Source: an uncultured Eubacteriales bacterium (GTDB taxonomy: Bacteria > Bacillota > Clostridia > Oscillospirales > Acutalibacteraceae). From it: a DNA stretch of 49,848 nucleotides. The position numbers and the translations under genes are program-made. The stretch spans positions 1 through 49,848 of the forward strand of contig ONCY01000002.1 of the NCBI GenBank assembly GCA_900316435.1. Reading direction: 5' to 3'. Shown here one piece after another: positions 1 through 6,895 of the stretch (position 1 is the first letter of the stretch; each line of letters opens with the position of its first letter). The notes under the pieces were generated by a model, which had not been told where the DNA came from, searched no databases, and saw only the letters and a program-made list of their open reading frames with translations.

Positions 1-256
1 AGGTCTTGAGGGCAGCGTAATCGTTGAAAACGTAAAGAGAGCCGACAAGGTAGGCTACGGCTTCAACGCTCTTACAGAGGAATACACCGACATGATGGAC
101 GCGGGCATTGTTGACCCGACAAAGGTTACACGTTCCGCTCTTGAGAATGCCGCTTCCGTTGCTGCTATGGTGCTCACAACCGAGAGCCTCGTTGCCGACA
201 TCAAGGAGCCCACACCTCCCGCGGCACCCGCTCCCGACATGGGCGGCATGTACTAA
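1..256 (+). CDS. groEL: Chaperonin GroEL, C-terminal fragment
   Basis: This is the last 84 codons of the 60-kDa chaperonin; the reading frame starts at base 2 and the 5' part lies outside the window. The peptide carries the conserved equatorial-domain end of GroEL ([15 protein letters not shown], then [20 protein letters not shown]) and finishes in a short Gly/Met tail, DMGGMY. GroEL folds cytosolic proteins inside a double heptameric ring with GroES. The tail is shorter than the repeated GGM tails of many GroEL proteins but is normal for Clostridia. A dispersed palindromic repeat begins a few bases after the stop codon, and its hairpins may help end the transcript. Confidence 0.97.
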   Translation, partial: GLEGSVIVENVKRADKVGYGFNALTEEYTDMMDAGIVDPTKVTRSALENAASVAAMVLTTESLVADIKEPTPPAAPAPDMGGMY

Positions 257-257
257 G

Positions 258-336
258 CCGCCACGCGGCAGGAAGCGCGCCTTTGGAGAAGTCGGTTTAT
301 AGGAAAGCTTGGTATAACGGCGCATTTTAACTCGCG
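258..336 (-). repeat. Dispersed palindromic repeat, copy 1 (divergent, minus orientation)
   Basis: Read on the minus strand, this stretch has the family's ordered blocks: GAGTTAA, then GCGCCGTTAT (314-323), then TTCTCCAAAGGCG (279-291 region). It lacks a clean terminal hairpin. It lies back to back in tandem with copy 2. Recognised by comparison with the copies at 1552-1801 and 41940-42093. Confidence 0.55.
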
Positions 337-487
337 GGAACGTGACGTTCCATCCAAAACAGCGCAACTAAACGTATCCTTTTTCCGTAGAGGCGCACCC
401 GTGTGTGCGCCCGGAAAACGTTTCCGCAACGGCGGGTCTTAACGCGGGTTAGGAAGTTGTCTGAATAACAACCCCCTGATTCGCGTC
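337..487 (-). repeat. Dispersed palindromic repeat, copy 2 (minus orientation)
   Basis: On the minus strand the order is ACGCGAATCAG (477-487), CGCCGTTGCGGAAAC (420-434), TTTGGATG, and a terminal hairpin GGAACGT-C-ACGTTCC (337-351). These blocks match the plus-strand copies downstream. The middle of the copy carries an extra GC-rich palindrome (GGGCGCACACACGGGTGCGCC, given here in two parts: GGGCGCACAC and ACGGGTGCGCC). Confidence 0.7.
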
Positions 488-587
488 CTATCTACGGTTT
501 ATAAAGGCGATTTATTCGGTCGGGCAGAAAGCTTTGCTCTCTGTCCGGCTGTTTTTCACTGTATAGGGAACTGCTTTGTTTTGATCC

Positions 588-657
588 CGCTGTTCCACAG
601 GTGTTTCCGTTAAAACAAGGCTTTCAAAAGACGGGACTGGGTGCAGCGTCACACTGC
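588..657 (+). repeat. Dispersed palindromic repeat, copy 3 (degenerate)
   Basis: Contains CGCTGTTCCACAG (588-600, very close to CGCCGTTCCACAG of the 42.0-kb copy), then TTTCAAAAGACGGG in place of the CCAAAGGCGG block, and a terminal near-palindrome GCAGCGTCACACTGC (643-657). The rest of 488-680 shows no gene. An apparent ORF at 601-846 runs across this repeat and is rejected. Confidence 0.55.
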
Positions 658-682
658 TTTTTATATGCAAACACTTCTGAAC

Positions 683-711
683 TTGATTTTTATTGCAATT
701 TATATTATAAT
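683..711 (+). promoter_or_regulatory. Sigma-A-type promoter of the PqqD-like/peptidase pair
   Basis: The -35 is TTGATT (683-688), the spacer is 17 nt and the -10 is TATAAT (706-711). The first gene starts 29 nt downstream. Confidence 0.6.
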
Positions 712-739
712 ATCCTTATCAATAAAAGGAAGTGCTGTT

Positions 740-1003
740 ATGAAAATAAAAAAGGACTTTATTCTTCGCAAGGTCGCGGATTCTTATGTAGTTGTACCCG
801 TCGGAAAGCTCACTCTCGACTTCAACGGTATCATCAACCTAAATGAAACAGGCGCGTTTTTGTTTGAGCTTCTTCAAAAGGGAGCCGAAAGGGAAGAGCT
901 TATCGAGAAAATGCTCGAGGAATACGAGGTATCGCCCGAGAAGGCGGCTTCCGATATCGATATCTTCATTCAAAAGGTAAAGGAAGCTGATGTCCTTGAA
1001 TAA
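740..1003 (+). CDS. PqqD-like small protein (RiPP recognition element fold)
   Basis: An 87-residue protein that looks like the PqqD family (PF05402), the small winged-helix fold that binds leader peptides in RiPP pathways. Visible family features are FILRKVADSYVVVP at the N-terminus, the LDFNGIINLNETGAFLFELL core, and a helical C-terminus with E-rich segments. The ATG at 740 is chosen because AAAGGA sits 10 nt upstream and the family begins at this residue; a longer in-frame start at 641 would run through the promoter. It overlaps the next gene by 14 nt, so the two are probably translated together. No precursor peptide or radical-SAM enzyme is seen nearby. Free-standing PqqD-like proteins are common in Clostridia and their partners are often unknown, so the substrate cannot be named. 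Confidence 0.82.
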   Translation: MKIKKDFILRKVADSYVVVPVGKLTLDFNGIINLNETGAFLFELLQKGAEREELIEKMLEEYEVSPEKAASDIDIFIQKVKEADVLE

Positions 1004-1475
1004 AGCTGCCTCGCTTGATTTAGTTATCGACATAATCAAAGAGAAGCTTGACGCGGGCGGAACCGTAACCTTTACCCCAAACGGGACAAGCATGCTGCCG
1101 ATGCTGCGTGACGGCGAGGACGTTGTAATGCTAAAAAAGCCCGAGGGCAGGCTGCGGCTGTTTGACGTTCCTCTGTATCAGCGCCAAAACGGCGCTTATG
1201 TGCTTCACCGCGTTATAGGTTTTGATAAGGATGGCTCGTATGTCCTCTGCGGTGACAATCAGTTCGCCAAAGAGAAGGGGATTACCGACAGCCAGATAAT
1301 AGCGGTTCTTTCGGGTTTTGTGCGCAAGGGCAAGGCGTATTCGGTAAAATCCTTCCGCTACAGGGTTTACGTGAATTTTTGGTACTATACCAGATTTTTC
1401 AGACATGTTTTCCGCTCGGTTAAGTACCGCATGTTTGTTAAACGTAAAAAGAAAAAAATAACGGACGCAGAATGA
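990..1475 (+). CDS. S24/S26-type signal-peptidase-like protein
   Basis: 161 residues. The segment TPNGTSMLPMLRDGEDV matches box B of the S26 signal peptidases, with Ser34 as the likely nucleophile. LHRVIGF (His73-Arg74) occupies the box D position, and CGDN (87-90) matches box E. The usual general-base Lys of bacterial SPase I is replaced by His, as in the archaeal/ER type. No N-terminal membrane anchor is visible; the C-terminal quarter is rich in Arg, Tyr and Phe and ends in a run of Lys, so it may bind the membrane peripherally. The start at 990 has AAAGGAAG just upstream inside the PqqD-like gene. Pairing with a PqqD-like gene suggests a shared role in processing a peptide, but this is inference. 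Confidence 0.75.
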   Translation: MSLNKAASLDLVIDIIKEKLDAGGTVTFTPNGTSMLPMLRDGEDVVMLKKPEGRLRLFDVPLYQRQNGAYVLHRVIGFDKDGSYVLCGDNQFAKEKGITDSQIIAVLSGFVRKGKAYSVKSFRYRVYVNFWYYTRFFRHVFRSVKYRMFVKRKKKKITDAE

Positions 1476-1504
1476 TTTTTCATACTGTGTCCGTTTTAGT
1501 TTTT
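1461..1504 (+). terminator. Rho-independent terminator of the PqqD/peptidase pair
   Basis: A 10-bp stem, ACGGACGCAG (1461-1470) with CTGTGTCCGT (1485-1494), is followed by TTTAGTTTTT. The stem overlaps the stop codon of the upstream gene. Confidence 0.8.
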
Positions 1505-1536
1505 AGCGGGTTGTTGCCACGATAGGGCAGTACGCG

Positions 1537-1672
1537 CAAGCGTGACGCTTGACCCGGTACGCGAATCTAATGTTCGAGGTTGACAAAACTTGGTGACCCG
1601 CGGGTTAAGCTGCGCCGTTGCAGAAACCTATATATTATATCATGTTCTCCAAAGGCGGTCGCGTGACGCGAC
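1537..1672 (+). repeat. Dispersed palindromic repeat, copy 4, with an orphan hairpin before it
   Basis: Starts after an isolated terminal hairpin CAAGCGT-G-ACGCTTG (1537-1551). The unit then has ACGCGAATC (1559-1567), GGGTTAAG, CGCCGTTGCAGAAAC (1613-1627), TTCTCCAAAGGCGG (1645-1658) and its own end hairpin GTCGCGT-G-ACGCGAC (1658-1672). The CTTTGGATG block is missing. It abuts copy 5 directly, so the units are in tandem. Confidence 0.75.
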
Positions 1673-1801
1673 GGGCAAAACGCGAATCAGACGTTTGCAA
1701 TTAATAATTCTTTTTAGCGCGCGTTAGGACACGCCGTTGCAGAAACGTTTATGTTATTGCCTTGCTCTCCAAAGGCGGCTTTGGATGGAATTTCACGTTC
1801 C
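1673..1801 (+). repeat. Dispersed palindromic repeat, copy 5
   Basis: Order: ACGCGAATC (1680-1688), GCGTTAGG, CGCCGTTGCAGAAAC (1732-1746, identical to copy 4), TCTCCAAAGG, the palindrome CCAAAG-GCGG-CTTTGG (1769-1784) and the end hairpin GGAATTTCACGTTCC (1787-1801). The last base touches the stop codon of the convergent glycosyltransferase gene, so its hairpins may serve that gene as a 3' processing or termination signal. Confidence 0.75.
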
Positions 1802-3823
1802 TTACTTTTTTGATTTTACGGGCTTTGGCTTGATGTCGATATTATTATCGGGTATGTGCTTTATTTTAGCCATAACCTTTTTGATTTTTTCATACTTTCC
1901 GTTGAGTATAGTATGCAGGGCATAGGCTGCCGTCGGTACCATAAGCGGAATATATGTCAGAACATACTGTGACTTGCCCTCAAACAGCAGGTGGTACCCG
2001 AACGCGCCCAGCATAACAAGCGGAAGCAGAACGGTTTCTATGTTCGTCTTTTTCTTGATGAACATCAGGTAAATGCCCGCCGCAAACAAGATATACATTA
2101 TCTGCATGTAGAAGTTAAAATGCATTTCAAGCGCCTGACCGGTGCCTTTTTTGTATACGGCGTTTGTAAGTCCTGTCATCTGGTCGCTGCCAATGGTGTC
2201 GGTTCCGCTGCGGAGTTTTTCCTCCTCGGTAGCGGTGTGACCCTTGACTTTGCTGACCCAAATCGACTCAAACGTCGGTTCGTTCCACTGGCTGAGAATC
2301 TTCTTGCCGAAGAACTCAAAGGCGTAATCGGAGTCTTCCGAGAATTCGTCAAGGCGCTTGCCGATTTCATCCCAGGCGGCGTCGTTTGCGTCGGAAAGAC
2401 TTGCGTCCTTTACTCCGTTATATTTCGGGATGAGGTAATACTGCGCGTATAAATCCTTTGCGGTGTGAGTGTACCAGCCGGGAGCCATCGACGACTCTTT
2501 AAGTCCCAAAGCAAGGTAGAGCGGCTGCGAAACGCCGGGTGAGAACTCCTCGTCGGCGCGGGCTTCATACGACTTGATTACAAGTGAGTTTGTTCCGAGA
2601 ACAGCTATAATCAATGCTGCCGCTATAGCCGCGCTCTGCCATTTCTTTTTCTTTACGATATGAATAACAAGCATGATTACAAAAGCAATAAGGTAAATCA
2701 TGTTGTTGTATTTTACCATGACTGCCAATACAAGCAGTACGCCCGAGGGATATATCCAGCGGTACTGACCGGTCTTGAAATACTTTATCAGCAGCAGGCT
2801 CGCCCAAAGCGCGCATGTCATGCCGATAATGTTGCCGTAAACAAAGGTGCAGAAAAGAATGGGCTGAATACAAAGCGCTAACATTATTATAGCAATGAAT
2901 TCTATCCTGCGGCTCTTAAACAGCAGGCGTGTGATCCTTGCAACAGCGAAGTATGCCGATGACAGCGCGAGCACGTTGATTATCTGGATAGGCATTGACG
3001 AGTCTGTGCCGAAGATCCTGTAAACAAATTCGCTGAACGCCACAAAGCCGAGCTGAAAGGGATAATACTGGAAGTATGAGTAGCCGTCGTACATCTTGCT
3101 GTTATAGAAGTTGCTGAAGTTGTGCATGGATGTATATTTGTCCTGAGCGGCGTCTGTGGCGGCTTCGTAAATGTTGTAGCTGTCGGCGGCAGGTACGGAA
3201 CGGACATTAACTACCCAAACTATACCTATAATAACAACATAAAGCGCCAGCGCTATTTCAAATACCGTGACAACATGCTTTGACTTGTAGGAGTAAGTCA
3301 GAACCATGGCTATCATAACGCCTACAAACAGCGCCATAAGCAGGAAGTTCATGGGGAAGAAGACCGAATCATTGGGAGCGCTGAGTGCCTTTGATATAGC
3401 GTCTCCAAGGCTTTCCGCTGGAGTCTTTTCAAGGAACTTGACAAATATGGTTATCAGCATGAACAATACAGTAAGCGCTATTACCGTAACAAGGCAAGCA
3501 AGCGCCAAATTGCGCATCTGTTTTTCGTCTTCTATCCTTTTGTCAAAAAACTTCTTCAGCGCAAACAGCGCCGCGATCGTAATGCAGGTGAACACAAGGT
3601 TCAGAACGATGTTGTCCGAATTATAAAGGATCCTTTCCCCGACATAGTTTGTGGGGTCTATCACGCTGGTCTGGAAAAACGCCATTACGGCGATATATCC
3701 GAACGAAAGAAATACAAAGAGAGAAATAACATTTACCGCTATGTATTCAAACATGCATTTCCTCTGAGTTGTTTTTACGGTTTTGACCGCCGCTGAGGAC
3801 GGCTTTTTTTGTTTGTTACCCAT
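1802..3823 (-). CDS. Polytopic membrane glycosyltransferase, GT-C/GT39-like
   Basis: 673 residues with about a dozen hydrophobic segments, starting near residues 30-55 after a basic cytoplasmic N-terminus. The first large outside loop (about 215-265) has many aromatic residues and DSYNIYEAATDAAQDKY followed by YYPFQLGFVAFSEFVYRIFG, the arrangement seen in GT-C transferases that use a polyprenyl-phosphate sugar donor. A second large outside loop (about 410-560) and a Lys/Pro-rich tail, IKPKPVKSKK, complete it. GT-C enzymes add sugars to wall polymers or lipids at the outer membrane face. AGAAGG precedes the ATG at a good distance. It starts 12 nt after gpsA, so the two form one operon. The donor and acceptor cannot be told from sequence. 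Confidence 0.7.
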   Translation of the reverse strand: MGNKQKKPSSAAVKTVKTTQRKCMFEYIAVNVISLFVFLSFGYIAVMAFFQTSVIDPTNYVGERILYNSDNIVLNLVFTCITIAALFALKKFFDKRIEDEKQMRNLALACLVTVIALTVLFMLITIFVKFLEKTPAESLGDAISKALSAPNDSVFFPMNFLLMALFVGVMIAMVLTYSYKSKHVVTVFEIALALYVVIIGIVWVVNVRSVPAADSYNIYEAATDAAQDKYTSMHNFSNFYNSKMYDGYSYFQYYPFQLGFVAFSEFVYRIFGTDSSMPIQIINVLALSSAYFAVARITRLLFKSRRIEFIAIIMLALCIQPILFCTFVYGNIIGMTCALWASLLLIKYFKTGQYRWIYPSGVLLVLAVMVKYNNMIYLIAFVIMLVIHIVKKKKWQSAAIAAALIIAVLGTNSLVIKSYEARADEEFSPGVSQPLYLALGLKESSMAPGWYTHTAKDLYAQYYLIPKYNGVKDASLSDANDAAWDEIGKRLDEFSEDSDYAFEFFGKKILSQWNEPTFESIWVSKVKGHTATEEEKLRSGTDTIGSDQMTGLTNAVYKKGTGQALEMHFNFYMQIMYILFAAGIYLMFIKKKTNIETVLLPLVMLGAFGYHLLFEGKSQYVLTYIPLMVPTAAYALHTILNGKYEKIKKVMAKIKHIPDNNIDIKPKPVKSKK

Positions 3824-3835
3824 TTTTTGTACCTT

Positions 3836-4798
3836 CTAAAATTCATCTTTGACCGAGCGCAGGAACATTTGCTGGATCTCATCCTTTATGTCCGCGCCCT
3901 CGAAAAGCACTCTGTAAACCGCCGACACTATAGGCAAGTCGACATTGTGCTCTGCACCGAGCTTATAAAGCGCCTTTGAAGTCATAACGCCCTCGGCAAG
4001 CTTGTTGAACTTTTTATCTTTTACAAAGTCCTCGCCGTACATGCGGTTGTGGCTCCAGGGCGAGAAGAGCGTCGCCTCGTAGTCGCCTAAGTGGCACAAG
4101 CCGAAGGCACTCATTTTGTTTCCGCCCAAAGCTTCTATAAGACGCGATATCTCCTGAGTGCTGCGCGCCATAAGCCCGCCCTTGAGCGAGGTGTAGCCCA
4201 AGCCGTCAAGAATACCCGCGGCGATACCGATTACGTTTTTTGCCGCCGCGCCTATTTCGCTGCCGATCAGGTCCCTGCCTATGTAAAAGCGGATAAGCTC
4301 GCTTGAAAACTCACTTACAAGCTTTTCCTTTACCTCGCGGTTAGCGCTGTCTATTACCATGCAGTTCGGAATGCCCTTGACGTAATCCTGGGGATGACCG
4401 GGGCCTACCCAAACGGCAATAGGTGTTTTGCTTTCATCAACAAAGGAGCCGACTATCTCGCTTAGGCGTTTGCCCGTAGTTGCCTCAACGCCCTTCATGC
4501 AGAGCACGATAGTTTTCCCTTCAAGAGAGTACTGTGCGATCTCCGAAAAATAAGAGCGAAGATACTGAGAGGATATTGATATAACAATAATCTCGGCGCG
4601 GTTCACGGCGTAGCCCAAATCGGACGACACCTGAATAGACTCGGGAAATTCAAGATAATCGTTGTGTCTTGTGTTTTTTAGCTGAATAAACTCCGGCGCG
4701 TCCTTAAGACCGCAGCTGAGCACGTCATGGCCGATTTTATCAAGGTACCACGCAATGCAGCTGCCCCATCTTCCGCAGCCCAAAACTGATATTTTCAT
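3836..4798 (-). CDS. gpsA: Glycerol-3-phosphate dehydrogenase [NAD(P)+]
   Basis: 320 residues. Reduces dihydroxyacetone phosphate to sn-glycerol 3-phosphate for phospholipid and teichoic-acid synthesis. The N-terminus MKISVLGCGRWGSCIAWYL is the dinucleotide-binding GxGxxG motif. VLCMKGVE and VGPGHPQ match the family's central motifs, and GAAAKNVIGIAAG holds the catalytic Lys (residue 187). SPWSHNRMYGEDF replaces the usual C-terminal substrate-binding segment (typically xxSRNRxxG), so it is a somewhat divergent GpsA. Length is normal. It heads a two-gene operon with the GT-C gene. A long structured leader or separate ncRNA lies directly upstream, and no promoter is evident between that RNA and the ATG. 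Confidence 0.88.
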   Translation of the reverse strand: MKISVLGCGRWGSCIAWYLDKIGHDVLSCGLKDAPEFIQLKNTRHNDYLEFPESIQVSSDLGYAVNRAEIIVISISSQYLRSYFSEIAQYSLEGKTIVLCMKGVEATTGKRLSEIVGSFVDESKTPIAVWVGPGHPQDYVKGIPNCMVIDSANREVKEKLVSEFSSELIRFYIGRDLIGSEIGAAAKNVIGIAAGILDGLGYTSLKGGLMARSTQEISRLIEALGGNKMSAFGLCHLGDYEATLFSPWSHNRMYGEDFVKDKKFNKLAEGVMTSKALYKLGAEHNVDLPIVSAVYRVLFEGADIKDEIQQMFLRSVKDEF

Positions 4799-4834
4799 AT
4801 TTATTCCTGACTTTCTTTGTCAACTAAAAAAGAA

Positions 4835-5067
4835 CATAAAAATACCCGCCCGACCGTATGATTTAAATAAATAACCTGCCTACGAATAGAACAGGTGGGT
4901 GCCCGCCTTTAAGCTTCAGGCTCCCTTCTTCCGAAAGCGGGAGGTCTGCACACCGCTGAAAGAGCAAGGCTCCCGATTTAAATGTTGTAGGGTTATTTTA
5001 AAATCATTCACGCATCGGGCAGGAAATAAACCAGCCCTAATTTAGTATGTGAATTATGATATTTTAT
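4835..5067 (-). ncRNA. ssrS: Structured RNA, probable 6S RNA (ssrS-like)
   Basis: Minus-strand RNA of about 200-230 nt folding into one long, interrupted hairpin. Outer stem: CCTGCCCGA (5014-5022) with TCGGGCGGG (4845-4853). Inner stem: AAATAACC with GGTTATTT, followed by further GC-rich stems such as GCGGGCACCCACCTG near the apex. A T-rich tail (TATTTTTATG, TTCTTTTTT) follows the outer stem. The closing stem, central bubble, apical hairpins and size fit 6S RNA, which binds the sigma-A RNA polymerase holoenzyme. The alternative is a long regulatory leader of gpsA, since the RNA lies 40-50 nt upstream of that gene in the same direction. Ends are approximate. Confidence 0.55.
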
Positions 5068-5073
5068 ATACTA

Positions 5074-5102
5074 ATTTTACATTGTTTTTATCATTAAGTC
5101 AA
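5074..5102 (-). promoter_or_regulatory. Promoter of the 6S-like RNA / gpsA transcript
   Basis: On the minus strand: -35 TTGACT (5097-5102), 17-nt spacer, -10 TAAAAT (5074-5079). It is divergent from the promoter at 5161, with 58 bp between the two -35 boxes. Confidence 0.6.
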
Positions 5103-5160
5103 GAGTTTTTACGGATAGAATAAAAAATATATAAAAATACAAAAAAGTTTAAAAAAACTG

Positions 5161-5189
5161 TTGACAATTAACAACAGTTGTGTTATACT
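5161..5189 (+). promoter_or_regulatory. Strong sigma-A promoter of a putative sRNA
   Basis: -35 TTGACA (5161-5166), exactly 17 nt, -10 TATACT (5184-5189). The spacer holds a small dyad, ACAAC-A-GTTGT, that could be an operator. No gene starts before the terminator at 5261. Confidence 0.8.
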
Positions 5190-5195
5190 ACCATT

Positions 5196-5290
5196 GTGCT
5201 AAAGAGATAAAGATAAAAATTTCCTTTCTATGTGCTTGATTACTCCATAAAATTACCTAAAAACCGACGGCTGATTCCCGTCGGTTTTTA
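5196..5290 (+). ncRNA. Putative small RNA between a strong promoter and a terminator
   Basis: About 95 nt lie between the predicted start of the promoter at 5161 and the end of a perfect terminator. No start codon with a ribosome site opens a convincing ORF inside it. The 5' part is unstructured and purine-rich (GCTAAAGAGATAAAG), followed by a pyrimidine-rich TTTCCTTTCTATG segment. Could also be an attenuated leader of the sugar transferase gene at 5400. Confidence 0.45.
5261..5290 (+). terminator. Rho-independent terminator
   Basis: Perfect 10-bp stem AAACCGACGG (5261-5270) with CCGTCGGTTT (5278-5287), a 7-nt loop, and a run of T at the 3' side. Confidence 0.88.
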
Positions 5291-5327
5291 CTTTCTGCCG
5301 TAAATGATTAATCTTTTGAAACTTCTA

Positions 5328-5356
5328 TTGCATTAGATGCTCAACAAAGCTATAAT
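5328..5356 (+). promoter_or_regulatory. Promoter of the sugar transferase gene
   Basis: -35 TTGCAT (5328-5333), 17 nt, -10 TATAAT (5351-5356). A second TATAAT at 5365-5370 has no good -35. Confidence 0.6.
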
Positions 5357-5399
5357 AATAGCGGTATAATGCCGATATCATGGAAAAAGGGTGTGTGGC

Positions 5400-6080
5400 A
5401 TGAAAAAGTTTGATAAGCTTCCCGAGCAGTTTAAGTCCGACGAGGTGCGTCCTTATTATGACATTCTGTACAAAAAGAAGGGCAGCCTTGTGCTGAAAAG
5501 GGTTTTTGACATTTTTGTCGCGCTTATAATGCTCGGCTTCCTTATTGTACCTATAATAGTTCTGTCCATTATTGTAAAAACCACCTCAAAGGGTCATGTG
5601 TTTTTCAGGCAGGAGAGGGTAACGACCTACGGAAAACATTTTAAGATATTCAAATTCCGCACAATGGTCGAAAATGCCGAGAGCCTCGGAACACAGGTTA
5701 CGACAGACAGCGACAGCCGTGTTACGCCTATTGGCAGGTTCCTGCGCAAGTACCGCCTTGACGAGCTTCCTCAGGTGTTCAATGTTCTCGGCGGCAGCAT
5801 GTCTTTTGTCGGAACACGCCCCGAGGTTCCGAGGTATGTTGAGCGTTATGAAAAGGAATACTACGCCACGCTGCTTCTGCCCGCCGGAATAACCTCACTC
5901 GCTTCGATCATGTATAAGGATGAGGAAAAGCTTTTGTCGTCAGCCGAAGACGCCGACGAGGTATATGTTGATACCATCCTTCCCGAAAAGATGAAGTATA
6001 ACCTTGATTACACGCGCAGCTTCGGGTTCTTCTCGGACATAAAGCTTATGTTCAAAACCGTAAAGGACATTGTTTCTTAA
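5400..6080 (+). CDS. Bacterial sugar transferase (undecaprenyl-phosphate glycosyl-1-phosphate transferase type)
   Basis: 226 residues. Matches the catalytic domain of the WcaJ/PglC/EpsL family (PF02397), which moves a sugar 1-phosphate from a nucleotide sugar to undecaprenyl phosphate at the inner membrane face, the first step of a surface polysaccharide. One membrane segment (about 33-58, FDIFVALIMLGFLIVPIIVL) is followed by FKIFKFRTMVENAE, then RKYRLDELPQVFNVLGG and MSFVGTRPEVP, the family signatures; the Asp-Glu pair in LDELPQ is catalytic. It is a single-hairpin short form without the polytopic N-terminal part of WcaJ. The ATG at 5400 is chosen over an in-frame GTG at 5391 because AAAAAGGG ends directly before the GTG but is about 9 nt from the ATG. 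It stands alone, without other polysaccharide genes. Confidence 0.9.
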   Translation: MKKFDKLPEQFKSDEVRPYYDILYKKKGSLVLKRVFDIFVALIMLGFLIVPIIVLSIIVKTTSKGHVFFRQERVTTYGKHFKIFKFRTMVENAESLGTQVTTDSDSRVTPIGRFLRKYRLDELPQVFNVLGGSMSFVGTRPEVPRYVERYEKEYYATLLLPAGITSLASIMYKDEEKLLSSAEDADEVYVDTILPEKMKYNLDYTRSFGFFSDIKLMFKTVKDIVS

Positions 6081-6142
6081 TTAGACGGATTATGTTCACA
6101 AACCGCTCTTATTCGTATTTCATTACAATATTATAATAAATA

Positions 6143-6170
6143 TTGACAATAAAAATAATTATAATATAAT
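6143..6170 (+). promoter_or_regulatory. Promoter of the DUF4358-like lipoprotein gene
   Basis: -35 TTGACA (6143-6148), 16-nt spacer, -10 TATAAT (6165-6170). A strong CGGAGG ribosome site (6198-6203) precedes the ATG at 6211. Confidence 0.75.
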
Positions 6171-6210
6171 AAGAGCGTAAACAAAACAATATATCAACGG
6201 AGGAAAAGTT

Positions 6211-6717
6211 ATGAAAAGAATTATCGCACTTGCGCTTGCTGCCATGATGTCTGTTGCGGTTCTCGCCGGCTGCGGCGGAAGCGCAGACTCCAAAAGTGAA
6301 TCAGATTCAACCGCTTCACAGGCTTCAAGCGTAGACCTCAACACGGTTCTTGACAAGATCAACAGTGATAACAATCTTTCACTTGACAAAATCGATGATG
6401 TTAAGAAGCTCAAGCGCTACTACAGCATTGAGGAAGCCGATGTTAAGCAGTTCGCCGGTGAAACGGATAAGTCCGACCCCAACGCGCCCATCGAGATCGT
6501 GCTTATTGAAGGTACAGACGCCGACGCGGCAGGCAGGATCGAATCCGCCCTCAACACAAGATACAGCTCGGTTCTCAACACCTATACTTCTTACAGCCCC
6601 GATAAGGTTGACATGGTAAAGGCGTGCAAGGTCACTAAAGACGGCAATTTTGTCAGCCTGATTATTGCCGAAAACGCTCCCGCAATGGTTAAGACCTTTC
6701 AGGACAGCATTAAATAA
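6211..6717 (+). CDS. DUF4358-type lipoprotein
   Basis: 168 residues. N-terminal lipoprotein signal peptide with lipobox VLAGC (Cys21) and a Ser/Asp-rich linker to about residue 43. The folded part resembles DUF4358: a short N-terminal helix, KKLKRYYSIEEADVKQF, PIEIVLIEGTDADAAGRIESAL, a Tyr/Ser-rich stretch, then a C-terminal strand region VSLIIAENAPAMVKTFQDSI. It should be anchored on the outer face of the membrane. The function of the family is unknown. Single-gene transcription unit with its own promoter and terminator. Confidence 0.75.
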   Translation: MKRIIALALAAMMSVAVLAGCGGSADSKSESDSTASQASSVDLNTVLDKINSDNNLSLDKIDDVKKLKRYYSIEEADVKQFAGETDKSDPNAPIEIVLIEGTDADAAGRIESALNTRYSSVLNTYTSYSPDKVDMVKACKVTKDGNFVSLIIAENAPAMVKTFQDSIK

Positions 6718-6729
6718 TTGATTTTTCTT

Positions 6730-6755
6730 GGGATTGGCTTATGTCAATCCCTTTT
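6730..6755 (+). terminator. Terminator after the DUF4358-like gene
   Basis: Stem GGGATTG (6730-6736) with CAATCCC (6745-6751), 8-nt loop, then TTTT. Confidence 0.7.
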
Positions 6756-6802
6756 CATATATTAATGCATAAATGCAACACATTACAAATTTATCATAAC
6801 TA

Positions 6803-6830
6803 TTGACAACAATAAAAAACTCATTATAAT
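6803..6830 (+). promoter_or_regulatory. Promoter of the helicase gene
   Basis: -35 TTGACA (6803-6808), 16-nt spacer, -10 TATAAT (6825-6830). A second TATAAT follows at 6833-6838. Confidence 0.7.
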
Positions 6831-6895
6831 AGTATAATAAATAAAGGGGCGGACTGTGTTCGCCCATTTTTCTGTATGATAAGGAAAAGTTAAAC

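Noticed and set aside
257-739. A missed gene after groEL
   Set aside because: The stretch is filled by repeat copies and a promoter; frames there are broken or lack ribosome sites.
601-846. Plus-strand ORF from 601
   Set aside because: Runs through a repeat copy, the promoter and the PqqD-like gene in another frame; no ribosome site.
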